A stretch of 64,000 nt of DNA. Origin: Lachancea kluyveri NRRL Y-12651. Lineage: Eukaryota; Ascomycota; Saccharomycetes; Saccharomycetales; Saccharomycetaceae. The stretch's first letter is position 1, and each line of letters begins with the position of its first letter. Of this stretch, positions 10,220-18,540 are shown piece after piece. A program made the translations under genes and the position numbers. The DNA lies in assembly GCA_000149225.2 (NCBI GenBank), contig CM000691.1:62001-126000 (forward strand). Reading direction: 5' to 3'. The notes under the pieces were generated by a model that saw nothing but the letters and a program-made list of their open reading frames with translations, was not told the DNA's origin and did no database searches.

Positions 10220-11701
10220 ATGTTGAGAATCACTGCAGCTGCTAACAGAAACCTCTTGCCATCTTCTTCTATCAGAATGCTATCTACAAGCTCCTCTTTG
10301 GCTCAACAAAAGTACAGGATAGAAACCGATGCTTTTGGTGAAATTAAGGTCCCTGCTGACAAGTACTGGGGTGCCCAAACCCAGCGTTCTTTCGAAAACT
10401 TTAAAATTGGTGGCGCCAGAGAACGTATGCCTGAAGCGGTTGTTAGAGCCTTTGGCGTCTTGAAAAAATCTGCCGCCATTGTCAACGAATCCCTTGGAAC
10501 TTTGGATCCAGAGATTTCCAAACCAATTCAAAAGGCAGCTGATGAAGTTATCCAGGGCAAATTGATGGACCATTTCCCATTGGTTGTCTTTCAAACCGGG
10601 TCTGGTACTCAAAGTAATATGAACGCCAACGAGGTCATTTCCAACAGAGCCATTGAAATTATCGGTGGTGAAAAGGGTTCGAAGCAAGTCCACCCAAATA
10701 ACCACTGTAATCAAGCACAATCTTCTAACGATACCTTTCCATCTGTCATGCATATTGCTGCGGTGACCGAGATCACTCACTCTCTTCTTCCAGAACTAAC
10801 AGCCTTGAGAGACTCCTTCCAAAAGAAATCTGATGAATTCAGTTCTATTGTCAAGATTGGTAGAACCCATCTACAAGATGCCACTCCATTGACTTTGGGC
10901 CAAGAATTCAGTGGTTACGTCCAGCAACTAACCAACGGTATCGCTCGCGTGGAGCAATCTTTGCACCACTTGAAATTTTTGGCACAAGGTGGTACTGCCG
11001 TCGGTACTGGTTTGAACACCAAAGTTGGCTTTGCGGAAAAGATTGCAGAACAGGTTTCTAAGGAAACTGGCATTGATTTCAAGACCGCTCCAAACAAGTT
11101 TGAAGCGTTGGCTGCTCATGATGCCGTTGTCGAGTGTTCCGGTGCTCTGAACACTTTGGCCTGTTCTCTATTTAAAATCGCCAACGATATCAGATATCTA
11201 GGCTCTGGACCACGTTGCGGGTATGGTGAATTATCCTTGCCAGAAAATGAACCGGGTTCCTCCATCATGCCAGGTAAGGTTAACCCAACACAAAACGAGG
11301 CCATGACTCAGGTCTGTGTACAAGTTATGGGTAACAACGCTGCGATCACTTTTGCTGGTGCATCCGGCCAATTTGAATTGAATGTCTTTAAGCCAGTTAT
11401 GATTTCCAACTTGTTAAGCTCCGTCAGATTATTGGCAGACGCCTCTTACTCTTTCAGAGTTCACTGTGTCGATGGTATCAAAGCCAATGAAGACAGGATT
11501 AGCAAACTACTACACGAATCATTGATGTTAGTAACTGCTTTGAACCCTAAGATTGGTTACGATGCTGCTTCCAAAGTTGCCAAGAATGCCCACAAGAAGG
11601 GCATTACACTAAAGGAATCAGCTTTACAGTTGGGTGTCTTGAACGAGAAAGAATTCGATGAATGGGTCATCCCAGAAAAGATGATCGGTCCAAAGGAGTA
11701 G
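10220..11701 (+). CDS. FUM1: Fumarate hydratase (class II fumarase)
   Basis: A 493-residue fumarase that interconverts fumarate and L-malate in the TCA cycle, with a cytosolic pool as well in yeasts. The first 25 or so residues are rich in Arg, Ser and Leu and lack acids, like a mitochondrial presequence. The mature enzyme follows ([19 protein letters not shown]). Visible active-site blocks are [46 protein letters not shown] and the signature [12 protein letters not shown] second in-frame ATG at 10277 (Met20, MLSTSSS) could give a form with a shortened presequence. It is near the length of the S. cerevisiae enzyme (488). Confidence 0.97.
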   Translation: MLRITAAANRNLLPSSSIRMLSTSSSLAQQKYRIETDAFGEIKVPADKYWGAQTQRSFENFKIGGARERMPEAVVRAFGVLKKSAAIVNESLGTLDPEISKPIQKAADEVIQGKLMDHFPLVVFQTGSGTQSNMNANEVISNRAIEIIGGEKGSKQVHPNNHCNQAQSSNDTFPSVMHIAAVTEITHSLLPELTALRDSFQKKSDEFSSIVKIGRTHLQDATPLTLGQEFSGYVQQLTNGIARVEQSLHHLKFLAQGGTAVGTGLNTKVGFAEKIAEQVSKETGIDFKTAPNKFEALAAHDAVVECSGALNTLACSLFKIANDIRYLGSGPRCGYGELSLPENEPGSSIMPGKVNPTQNEAMTQVCVQVMGNNAAITFAGASGQFELNVFKPVMISNLLSSVRLLADASYSFRVHCVDGIKANEDRISKLLHESLMLVTALNPKIGYDAASKVAKNAHKKGITLKESALQLGVLNEKEFDEWVIPEKMIGPKE

Positions 11702-12151
11702 ATAACTGGGCCATATTTTACACATATGCTTTATCTCTTTGTTCTATCTAAATACACAATGTATATTCTATAGCCCATGTAAATAGGCTTATTCGAAACG
11801 TGAAACTGATTCTAAGTAGTAATTTATTAGTTCACAGTATGTGAAAGTTGGGCTACTATACATTTCCTGTACAGCTTTCCGGTTATGCTCTACTACAACG
11901 TGGCGGCATATAATACTCGGCGTTCTGGCTTTACAAACGGTGGATCTTGCGAGTCTAGTAGTCATATGAGTCGATAAGGTTAGCACAGCTGGACTTTTTT
12001 TTCTTTTTTAAACACAAAAAAAAAGGGAGGACAACTATATCACAAAGACCATAATGAGCACATTTCCTTAGTCATACAATCCTAAACAAACCGGCAACAT
12101 ACGGTGCAGTATGTGCTTAAACACCTTTTAAAATAAAGGAGAAAAAGAAAA
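11702..12151. other. Intergenic, FUM1 3' side
   Basis: 450 bp between the FUM1 stop and the tRNA-Leu 3' end. I see no gene. It holds A/T-rich probable 3'-end signals near 11720-11775 and A/T runs near 12000-12025. Confidence 0.4.
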
Positions 12152-12274
12152 TGGTTGCTAAGAGATTCGAACTCTTGCATCTTACGATATCCGAGTGTTC
12201 ACCAGTGCTTTCGAACTGGTGAAAGATCCTGAAAATCTTGAATCGGACGCCTTAGACCGCTCGGCCAAACAACC
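12152..12274 (-). tRNA. tRNA-Leu(CAA) with intron
   Basis: On the minus strand the acceptor stem GGTTGTT pairs with AGCAACC, followed by discriminator A. The D-arm GGCCGAGCGGTCTAAGGC, a long variable arm, and the T-arm B box GAGTTCGAATCTC are intact. The anticodon loop is TTCAAG/C with anticodon CAA. An intron of about 41 nt follows the base after the anticodon; the mature length is about 82 nt. The S. cerevisiae tRNA-Leu(CAA) genes also carry an intron here, somewhat shorter. Confidence 0.95.
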
Positions 12275-12812
12275 AATTTATAACTTAGCCTTTTTCGACG
12301 GATCACTATACAAAATGCATTGTTTTTGAAAAGACTAGACCGAATGGCAAACCGGAGGGCCATTACAGTAGCTCCGAAAAAGGCTCACAATAACGGATAT
12401 CTGGCGCAGAATCTCTTAGCCATTACTCATCTCGGCTTTAATGGAGTATAGTTTCTATGTACGGTTTACCCCCCCCCCCCTTAATCTACTTCATCACTAC
12501 AAGATAACGTTTGTTTACATCACGGATATAATTTTGAGATTTGTAGCAAAGTCAAAATTGTCTCAACATTACATGGAGAAGGGGGGAGGCGAACAGCTCA
12601 TATAGGATTAGAAACTTTCCCACAGCATGCAATTCTAAATAACAACACTCTATTTACATTTTTTTTTTTTAATTATTTCCATGAACAAGAATTATCGAGA
12701 GTAAGAACAGATTCTGTAGGTCTAATCCCAACTTCCTATTTAGAAAAAAGTGTGTAATTCTCAGTCGTATTTATTCTGCTGCCAACTGGCCGCCATAGTT
12801 GTAAGTCCTGAG
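12275..12812. other. Intergenic, upstream of tRNA-Leu
   Basis: 540 bp between the tRNA-Leu 5' end and a solo LTR. It contains a run of 12 C at 12469-12480 and a T-run near 12660. I see no gene. The interval is typical of a Ty1 insertion window upstream of a Pol III gene. Confidence 0.4.
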
Positions 12813-13134
12813 TGTTGGAACGAAATACAACTATCGACCATCGACTAGTATTCGTGTTACTAGTATATTATCACACACGGTGTTATAAGGTGACATAAAG
12901 AATGAGAAACAGTCATCTAAATTAGTGGAAGCTGAAACGCAAGGATTGATAATGTAATAGGATAATGAACCAGAAACATATAAAAGGAAGAGTATTTGTA
13001 TATAAAATTATCGACTCTCTTTTCTGGATTCCTAGAAAGGTGAGGAGAACTTCTAGTATAACCATATACCAATTATTATAGCCTTAACCAAAAATGGAAT
13101 CTCAACAATTGTCCCAATATTCAAACATTTCTCA
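12813..13134 (+). mobile_element. Solo LTR of a Ty1-like (Copia/Pseudoviridae) element
   Basis: A 322-bp delta-type LTR beginning TGTTGGAACG and ending TTTCTCA, flanked by a perfect 5-bp target duplication (CTGAG at 12808-12812 and 13135-13139). It is nearly identical in its first 180 bases to the LTRs of the element at 32939-38833. No internal sequence remains, so it is a product of LTR-LTR recombination after insertion. It lies about 540 bp upstream of tRNA-Leu, as expected for Ty1 targeting. The intact target duplication and high similarity suggest a fairly recent insertion. Confidence 0.95.
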
Positions 13135-13497
13135 CTGAGTAATATCACGGAGACAGAAGGCCCATAGACCTCGAAGTATTATTGATGTCCCAAATTTTTG
13201 CGAATTCTATGAGTTTCACGCGAGTCAGGGAGTCTCCCGCCTTTTTTCTTTCTTTTTTTCTTTTTTTTTGCCACCCCCCTAGACACCCCCTTAATCTCTA
13301 GGATGGTATCTTCCTCATCACTATAAATACCAGCAAGGAGAGCAAGGAGATACTTTGGAGCCTTACAGATTGTTTCTACGAACTTGCAATAACAGAACCA
13401 AAACTGGAACTGATTTTGCTTACTGAGATTGCTGGTCTTTCTGAGTATCCATCCGTTCTTTAACACAACACTTTAACTTACTTACAAACTACAAAAT
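13135..13497 (+). promoter_or_regulatory. PRB1 promoter region
   Basis: 363 bp upstream of the protease gene. It contains two CCCCT stress-response-type elements (13276-13280 and 13287-13291) and a TATAAATA at 13322-13329, about 170 bp before the ATG. This fits a stress- or starvation-induced vacuolar protease, as known for S. cerevisiae PRB1. The solo LTR sits just upstream, so the promoter is short or the LTR contributes to it (inference). Confidence 0.5.
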
Positions 13498-15132
13498 ATG
13501 AAGGTGCAATCCACAATTCTACCTATTGCTGCTTTGACCACTTTGGCTGCCGCCTTAGTTATTCCAGAAGTTGATAAATCTTCGAAGGATGTATCCGTAA
13601 AAGAGATAAACTCTGATTCTCAAGAAGTTCTAGCATCTTTCGCCAAGGAAATCACTAGAGCAGCCGCTGAAAAGGGTGAGGAGGTTAAGTTGGCACCATT
13701 GGTTTCATCACCACAACCTGCTAACATCATTCCACACCGTTACATCATAGTTTTCAAGAAGGATGCTACACCTGAAGAGATTTCTTTCCACAAGGAAATT
13801 ATCTCGGAAGCTCATGCAGAATCTGTCGCAAAGTTGGATTCCAAGGATAGTTTCTTTGCCGCTACCAAGGGATCCGCTGATGAATATGGCATTGCTGCCA
13901 AATCCAGTGAGGGTGGTATCCAAGAATCCTTTGATATTGCCAACATGCTCAACGGTTACATTGGTTACTTCACCGATGAAGTTGTAGACTTTATTCGTAT
14001 GAACCAATGGGTCGAATTTATTGAGAAGGACTCTTTAGTTTTTGCTTCAGAATTTGATACCCAAAATGGCGCCCCTTGGGGTCTATCCCGTATCTCTCAT
14101 CGTGAGCGCTTGAACTTGGGCAGCTTCAACAAATACTTGTACGATGATGATGCTGGTAAAGGTGTCACCTCTTATGTTATCGATACCGGTATTAACGTTA
14201 ATCACAAGGACTTCAATGGCAGAGCAGTCTGGGGTAAGACCGTTCCTCAAAATGACGAAGATGCGGATGGCAATGGCCACGGTACCCACTGTGCCGGTAC
14301 TATTGCTTCCGAACACTATGGTGTTGCCAAGAACGCTGAGGTTGTTGCCATTAAGGTTTTGAGATCCAACGGTTCTGGTACTATGTCTGACGTTGTTAAG
14401 GGTGTTGAATTTGCAGCCCAATCTCACCAAGAAGCATCCAAAAAGAATAAAAAGGGCTTTAAGGGCTCTACCGCAAACATGTCCTTAGGTGGTGGTAAGT
14501 CCCCTGCCTTGGATTTGGCTGTGAATGCCGCTGTTAAGGCTGGTATTCACTTCGCTGTCGCCGCAGGTAACGAAAACCAAGACGCTTGTAACACTTCTCC
14601 AGCTGCCGCTGAAAATGCTATCACGGTTGGTGCTTCCACTTTGAGTGACGATAGAGCCTACTTCTCTAACTGGGGTAAGTGTGTTGACATTTTTGCACCA
14701 GGTTTGAATGTTTTGTCAACCTATATTGGATCTGAGACTGCTACTGCCACCCTATCTGGTACATCTATGGCTTCTCCACATGTTGCTGGTCTATTGACTT
14801 ACTTCTTGTCTTTACAGCCAGACTCTGACAGTGAATTCTTCCAAGCCTCTGGTATCACTCCAGCACAGTTGAAGAAGAAGTTGATCGCCTACAGTACAAA
14901 GGACGTTTTGTACGAATTGCCAGAAGATACACCAAACTATTTGATTTACAACGGTGGTGGCCAAGATCTAAGCGACTTCTGGGGTAAGTCTGAAGAACAA
15001 GTGAAGGAAGAAGGAAGTATTCAAGATTTCAAGGATTTCAAATTGAGCGAACTCATCGAATCCTTTGACACTAAAACAGACTTACTATTTGAAGAAGTTA
15101 GATCTGTGTTTGACAAGTTGAACATCATCTAG
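13498..15132 (+). CDS. PRB1: Vacuolar subtilisin-type protease B precursor
   Basis: A 544-residue preproprotein of the subtilase (S8) family. A signal peptide (about residues 1-20, KVQSTILPIAALTTLAAAL) is followed by a propeptide with an inhibitor I9-like fold (HRYIIVFKKDATPEEI, from about residue 81). The catalytic domain has Asp229 in VIDTGINV, His261 in NGHGTHCAG and Ser423 in GTSMASPH. A C-terminal tail of about 80 residues is probably trimmed in the vacuole. In S. cerevisiae two duplicates exist, PRB1 (YEL060C) and YSP3 (YOR003W). The neighbours here (FUM1/PCM1 on one side, UTP23/CIN8 on the other) match both locations, so this is the unduplicated ancestor of both. Confidence 0.95.
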   Translation: MKVQSTILPIAALTTLAAALVIPEVDKSSKDVSVKEINSDSQEVLASFAKEITRAAAEKGEEVKLAPLVSSPQPANIIPHRYIIVFKKDATPEEISFHKEIISEAHAESVAKLDSKDSFFAATKGSADEYGIAAKSSEGGIQESFDIANMLNGYIGYFTDEVVDFIRMNQWVEFIEKDSLVFASEFDTQNGAPWGLSRISHRERLNLGSFNKYLYDDDAGKGVTSYVIDTGINVNHKDFNGRAVWGKTVPQNDEDADGNGHGTHCAGTIASEHYGVAKNAEVVAIKVLRSNGSGTMSDVVKGVEFAAQSHQEASKKNKKGFKGSTANMSLGGGKSPALDLAVNAAVKAGIHFAVAAGNENQDACNTSPAAAENAITVGASTLSDDRAYFSNWGKCVDIFAPGLNVLSTYIGSETATATLSGTSMASPHVAGLLTYFLSLQPDSDSEFFQASGITPAQLKKKLIAYSTKDVLYELPEDTPNYLIYNGGGQDLSDFWGKSEEQVKEEGSIQDFKDFKLSELIESFDTKTDLLFEEVRSVFDKLNII

Positions 15133-16599
15133 ATAAGTTGAACTCCGCGGCGTTTTAAATGCTGTTCCTTTCTTTTTTTGCTGTAACGATTGACTAATAT
15201 GAGTATTTTTTAGTCGTCTTATATTGTATGTATAGTTATCTGTAAGGGATACATAGCGTTTGAGAATTAACAAATCCTACCCTATTTAAATTTAAATCTG
15301 GTGTATATTCGACGTCCCCCCATGTCCTCTCACCTCTGTTTCACCAAATAGCGGGAAACAGAGCACAGTCCACGCAATAGTGTACTCTGCAACAAGCTGG
15401 AACTCGCATATGCATTTCTCTCCCATTAATTTGAACCGCATCTTCACAGTTAAGGGTGATACCTCTCAGGCTGCCTCTGAGTTTGTACGGAACCTTGAAC
15501 AGTTATCTATGCATGTAACCCGTAATGTGCACTAGTTTATAGAGTCGTTGAAATTGGTGAGCAATGGATGGTACGATGCCGGTTAGTTCAACGGGAATAA
15601 TGGTCCTATACCTTCATATACGCAGGTTACAGCGGTGTGGTTCATCTGTGCGTCACATAGCTGGGTTTATGTTCCACACGCACTTCGAACTATGCTTCAA
15701 CGCTCAGGTACCAAAATAGCCTGAGCACTGAATGGCGAAGAAGTCATGTCACACAGTAGTACGACAAATCTAATTTTCAAGTCATGCAGCCTAAGAAAAG
15801 TTACAGGCTGTCATTATCTGAGCACTACAAATTAAGCTACTGGCCTGCTCTTCCTACTGTTTGTTCTTTTCGCATTTTTCGGGACTTTGCGCGTGCGAAG
15901 CGAGTAAGTATGTGAGCATTACTGCACAAAACATATGCTTTACATAGTAGTAATTCCTGATAATACATACGCGTCTTTAATAAATCGTTCACATGCCAGC
16001 TCCATTCAAAAGCATCACATTTAGATACATGACACATTTTTTGCGGATTTGCTGAGTCTGCTGGACTCTTTTTTTTTTCCTTTTTAATGTACACGGTTAC
16101 TTTACTCAATGCGAGTGGTTGGGTTCCAATGGAAACCGAGCATCTGGGGAGAAACTCGCAAAACTCACAATTTTTTCTTTTAAACATTTAAACAAGAGAT
16201 GAGTTCGATACTTTTCATGCGATAAGTTTCTCAGAATTAAGTCAGCTCCTAAAGCTGTAACTTTGTAAAATTTATTTATTTTGTCAGTGCTTGATGTTTC
16301 TGGCCTTTTATCATTTGTTTTTGCTTTTCTCTTTCTTTGTAATACTGGCCCACACAGCTCCCATTCTTGCAAAAACTTAGGTTCGGACAGCCCGATTTTG
16401 CATAATTTCTGACTATATACGGCTTCACGGCAATTACTATTTCCCGACAACGTCCAGCTTCTTGTTAGCAAAGAAACGGATATCTACATCTCGCCAATGG
16501 TGGCTGAGTTCTCATGCTTCTATTACGAACAATCGCTATTTATCAATCATACACTACACTTTGATATCGGAATCGACCCCATTTTCAACCATTAAGAAG
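15133..16599. other. Gene-poor interval
   Basis: 1.47 kb between the PRB1 stop and the next ATG. No tRNA boxes, LTR sequence or convincing coding frame was recognised. Base composition at 15300-15800 is more mixed than the neighbouring A/T-rich spacers. It may hold a non-coding RNA or a gene relic that I cannot identify. Confidence 0.35.
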
Positions 16600-17343
16600 A
16601 TGGTGACCCCCTATCCAGTCAAAGAATTAGACGAATTTTCTCTAAGTAACGGGGAAGTCCCTGATACTGTAAAAATCTCTCCTATCGAGCCCTCCATAGC
16701 GACAAGATTGCAAGAGAGTCCCAAAAATGCTTTCAAAATTTCAGACAAGCCACAACCGGAGAATATTTTTCCCAAGTTTAGCTATAACATCAAAAACAAA
16801 TTAAATACATTGAAAAAGAAATGTTCATCTGATCCCAATGATGGGTCCTTTATACGAGTGACAACAAACGTTGAACCAGAACACCCAAGCCCTGCGATTG
16901 GTGAAGACACAAGTATCATTGATGTTGGAAGTAAAGTAATTACACGCCCAAAGAAACCTAAAAAACAGGAACGTGCACGCAGCTTCGAGCGGCTTCGGCC
17001 AGCACCTGTCCTTTTGGTAAAGAAACCACGCCTTTCTGTTCCAACTACGATAAATGCCAAGCCATTTTCTCCCTACATGTCCAAGAAAGATAATCAACCA
17101 GTGACTAAAGACCTAACGCCACAATGCTCACCTGGGCTTGACTATTTAAATTCTAGCTATCAAATTCCGATAGTAGGACTGATTTTCCAATCTGTTGATA
17201 CGGTTATTGATACACGCCTCACATACCTTGCACCATATAGAAAATACTTGAAGGTTGCGTTAATACTATTAGCAATAATTGAGATAAATGTATTTGCAGA
17301 CCACTTGATTGGCTACGTTGAGAAACTCACTGGGTTGGGCTAA
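16600..17343 (+). CDS. Unrecognised protein with C-terminal membrane segment
   Basis: A 247-residue protein that I do not recognise. The open frame extends upstream only through a TTG, so I start at the ATG at 16600 (MVTPYPVKELDEF), which has A at -3. The first 170 or so residues are polar and low in complexity, with basic clusters (RPKKPKKQERARSFERLR) and several Pro/Ser stretches, suggesting a disordered region. The last 70 residues are hydrophobic, with LNSSYQIPIVGLIFQ and a strong segment VALILLAIIEINVF about 25 residues from the end, like a tail anchor or hairpin. It sits between PRB1/YSP3 and UTP23, where S. cerevisiae has no gene that I recall. It may be a gene lost there. Confidence 0.7.
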   Translation: MVTPYPVKELDEFSLSNGEVPDTVKISPIEPSIATRLQESPKNAFKISDKPQPENIFPKFSYNIKNKLNTLKKKCSSDPNDGSFIRVTTNVEPEHPSPAIGEDTSIIDVGSKVITRPKKPKKQERARSFERLRPAPVLLVKKPRLSVPTTINAKPFSPYMSKKDNQPVTKDLTPQCSPGLDYLNSSYQIPIVGLIFQSVDTVIDTRLTYLAPYRKYLKVALILLAIIEINVFADHLIGYVEKLTGLG

Positions 17344-17416
17344 TGAAGTGGGCCATGACGGTTTGACACAAAAGAAAACAGAAGTGATGTATATCACTGT
17401 AGACGAAAGAAGTTCA

Positions 17417-17455
17417 GAAAATTTTTCAGAATAAAATGCTCTTCAATGAGATGAG
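17417..17455 (+). promoter_or_regulatory. RRPE- and PAC-like elements of UTP23
   Basis: GAAAATTTTTC at 17417-17427 matches the RRPE core, and GAGATGAG at 17448-17455 is one base from the PAC core CGATGAG. They lie about 100 and 65 bp before the UTP23 start, in the usual order for ribosome-biogenesis genes (RRPE upstream of PAC). Confidence 0.55.
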
Positions 17456-17517
17456 AGTAGTAAGTTCATCTCTAAACTACTCAGCTGCACTAAATCCACA
17501 CTAGAATTTAGAATATC

Positions 17518-18327
17518 ATGCGTCAAAAGAGAGCCAAATCGTATAGAAAGCAGATGTTGGTATACAACCATACCTTCAAGTTCAGAGAACCATACCAAGT
17601 CTTGGTCGATGACCAAATAGTTATGGGAACATATAAGTCATCTTTTGATCTAGCTAAAGGCCTAAAACGTACTCTTCAAGCTGAGGTAAAACCAATGATC
17701 ACACAGTGCTGTATGCAAGCTTTGTACGCAACCAAAGACCAAGGTGCTATTGAAATGGCCAAGACTTATGAAAGACGTCGTTGTAACCACCCGCCAAAGG
17801 AGTCAAAAACCTCGTTAGAATGTATTGAGAGTGTTGTCAATTTCAACGGTAAGAATAAACATAGATATGTCGTAGCCACACAAGATATCGATATCAGAAG
17901 GAAATTGAGGCGCGTCCCCGGTGTTCCGCTGATCTATATGAATAGATCTGTTATGGTTATGGAACCTTTGAGTGAAGCAAGTGAACGGTTGAGTAAGGTC
18001 AGAGAGGAAGAAAAGCTATTTAAAGGATTAAATGACCCGAAGCATGCAGGCTTGGCACACGATGAAAGTGTGGATTTGGTAGATTCTGTGAAGCAAAAGC
18101 AACCGTCAAAGAAAAAGGGAGGCCCCAAGGAACCAAACCCACTAAGTGTTAAAAGAAAGAGGGATCAAAGGGAAGAAAATACAAAGGCTCCAGCAGAGAC
18201 TGCTGAGCAGTCCGAAAGGAAGAGAAGGAAAAGAAGGCACGGAAAACCCGCTCTAAAATCCTCAGGAGAAGGAGCGCCTGAAAACGGTACTGCGAAAGCT
18301 CCTCAGAGCGATAGTGATAGTTCCTGA
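17518..18327 (+). CDS. UTP23: U3 snoRNP / small-subunit processome protein Utp23
   Basis: A 269-residue nucleolar protein for 18S rRNA maturation, which in S. cerevisiae helps release snR30. The start MRQKRAKSYRKQMLVYNHTF is the conserved Utp23/Fcf1 N-terminus. It is followed by a PIN-like domain (about residues 20-160) with a Cys/His zinc motif (TQCCMQ... RRRCNH... LECIE) and the block HRYVVATQDIDIRRKLR. The C-terminal 80 residues are Lys/Arg/Glu-rich (KRKRDQREE, RKRRKRRHG), typical of nucleolar targeting. It is syntenic with YOR003W-YOR004W, next to the protease gene. Confidence 0.95.
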   Translation: MRQKRAKSYRKQMLVYNHTFKFREPYQVLVDDQIVMGTYKSSFDLAKGLKRTLQAEVKPMITQCCMQALYATKDQGAIEMAKTYERRRCNHPPKESKTSLECIESVVNFNGKNKHRYVVATQDIDIRRKLRRVPGVPLIYMNRSVMVMEPLSEASERLSKVREEEKLFKGLNDPKHAGLAHDESVDLVDSVKQKQPSKKKGGPKEPNPLSVKRKRDQREENTKAPAETAEQSERKRRKRRHGKPALKSSGEGAPENGTAKAPQSDSDSS

Positions 18328-18540
18328 TTATAACTACATACCTATGCGTATAGTAAAGGATTTGTATACTAAAAAAAAAAAAAATGTACAAAACTACTTT
18401 TCAAAAACTCGTTGAACCACCTGTTTACGTATATAGTGACTCGTCGCGTTGTGGAAGGTCCATGATATCTGCGTAAGTAAACAAACCTATCAAGGACACT
18501 ACAACGTCCAGCAAACAACTGTTCTTTTGTCTAAGGGACA

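Noticed and set aside
16462-16599. Upstream extension of the 16.6 kb gene
   Set aside because: The frame opens only at a TTG; the first ATG is at 16600 with a good context.
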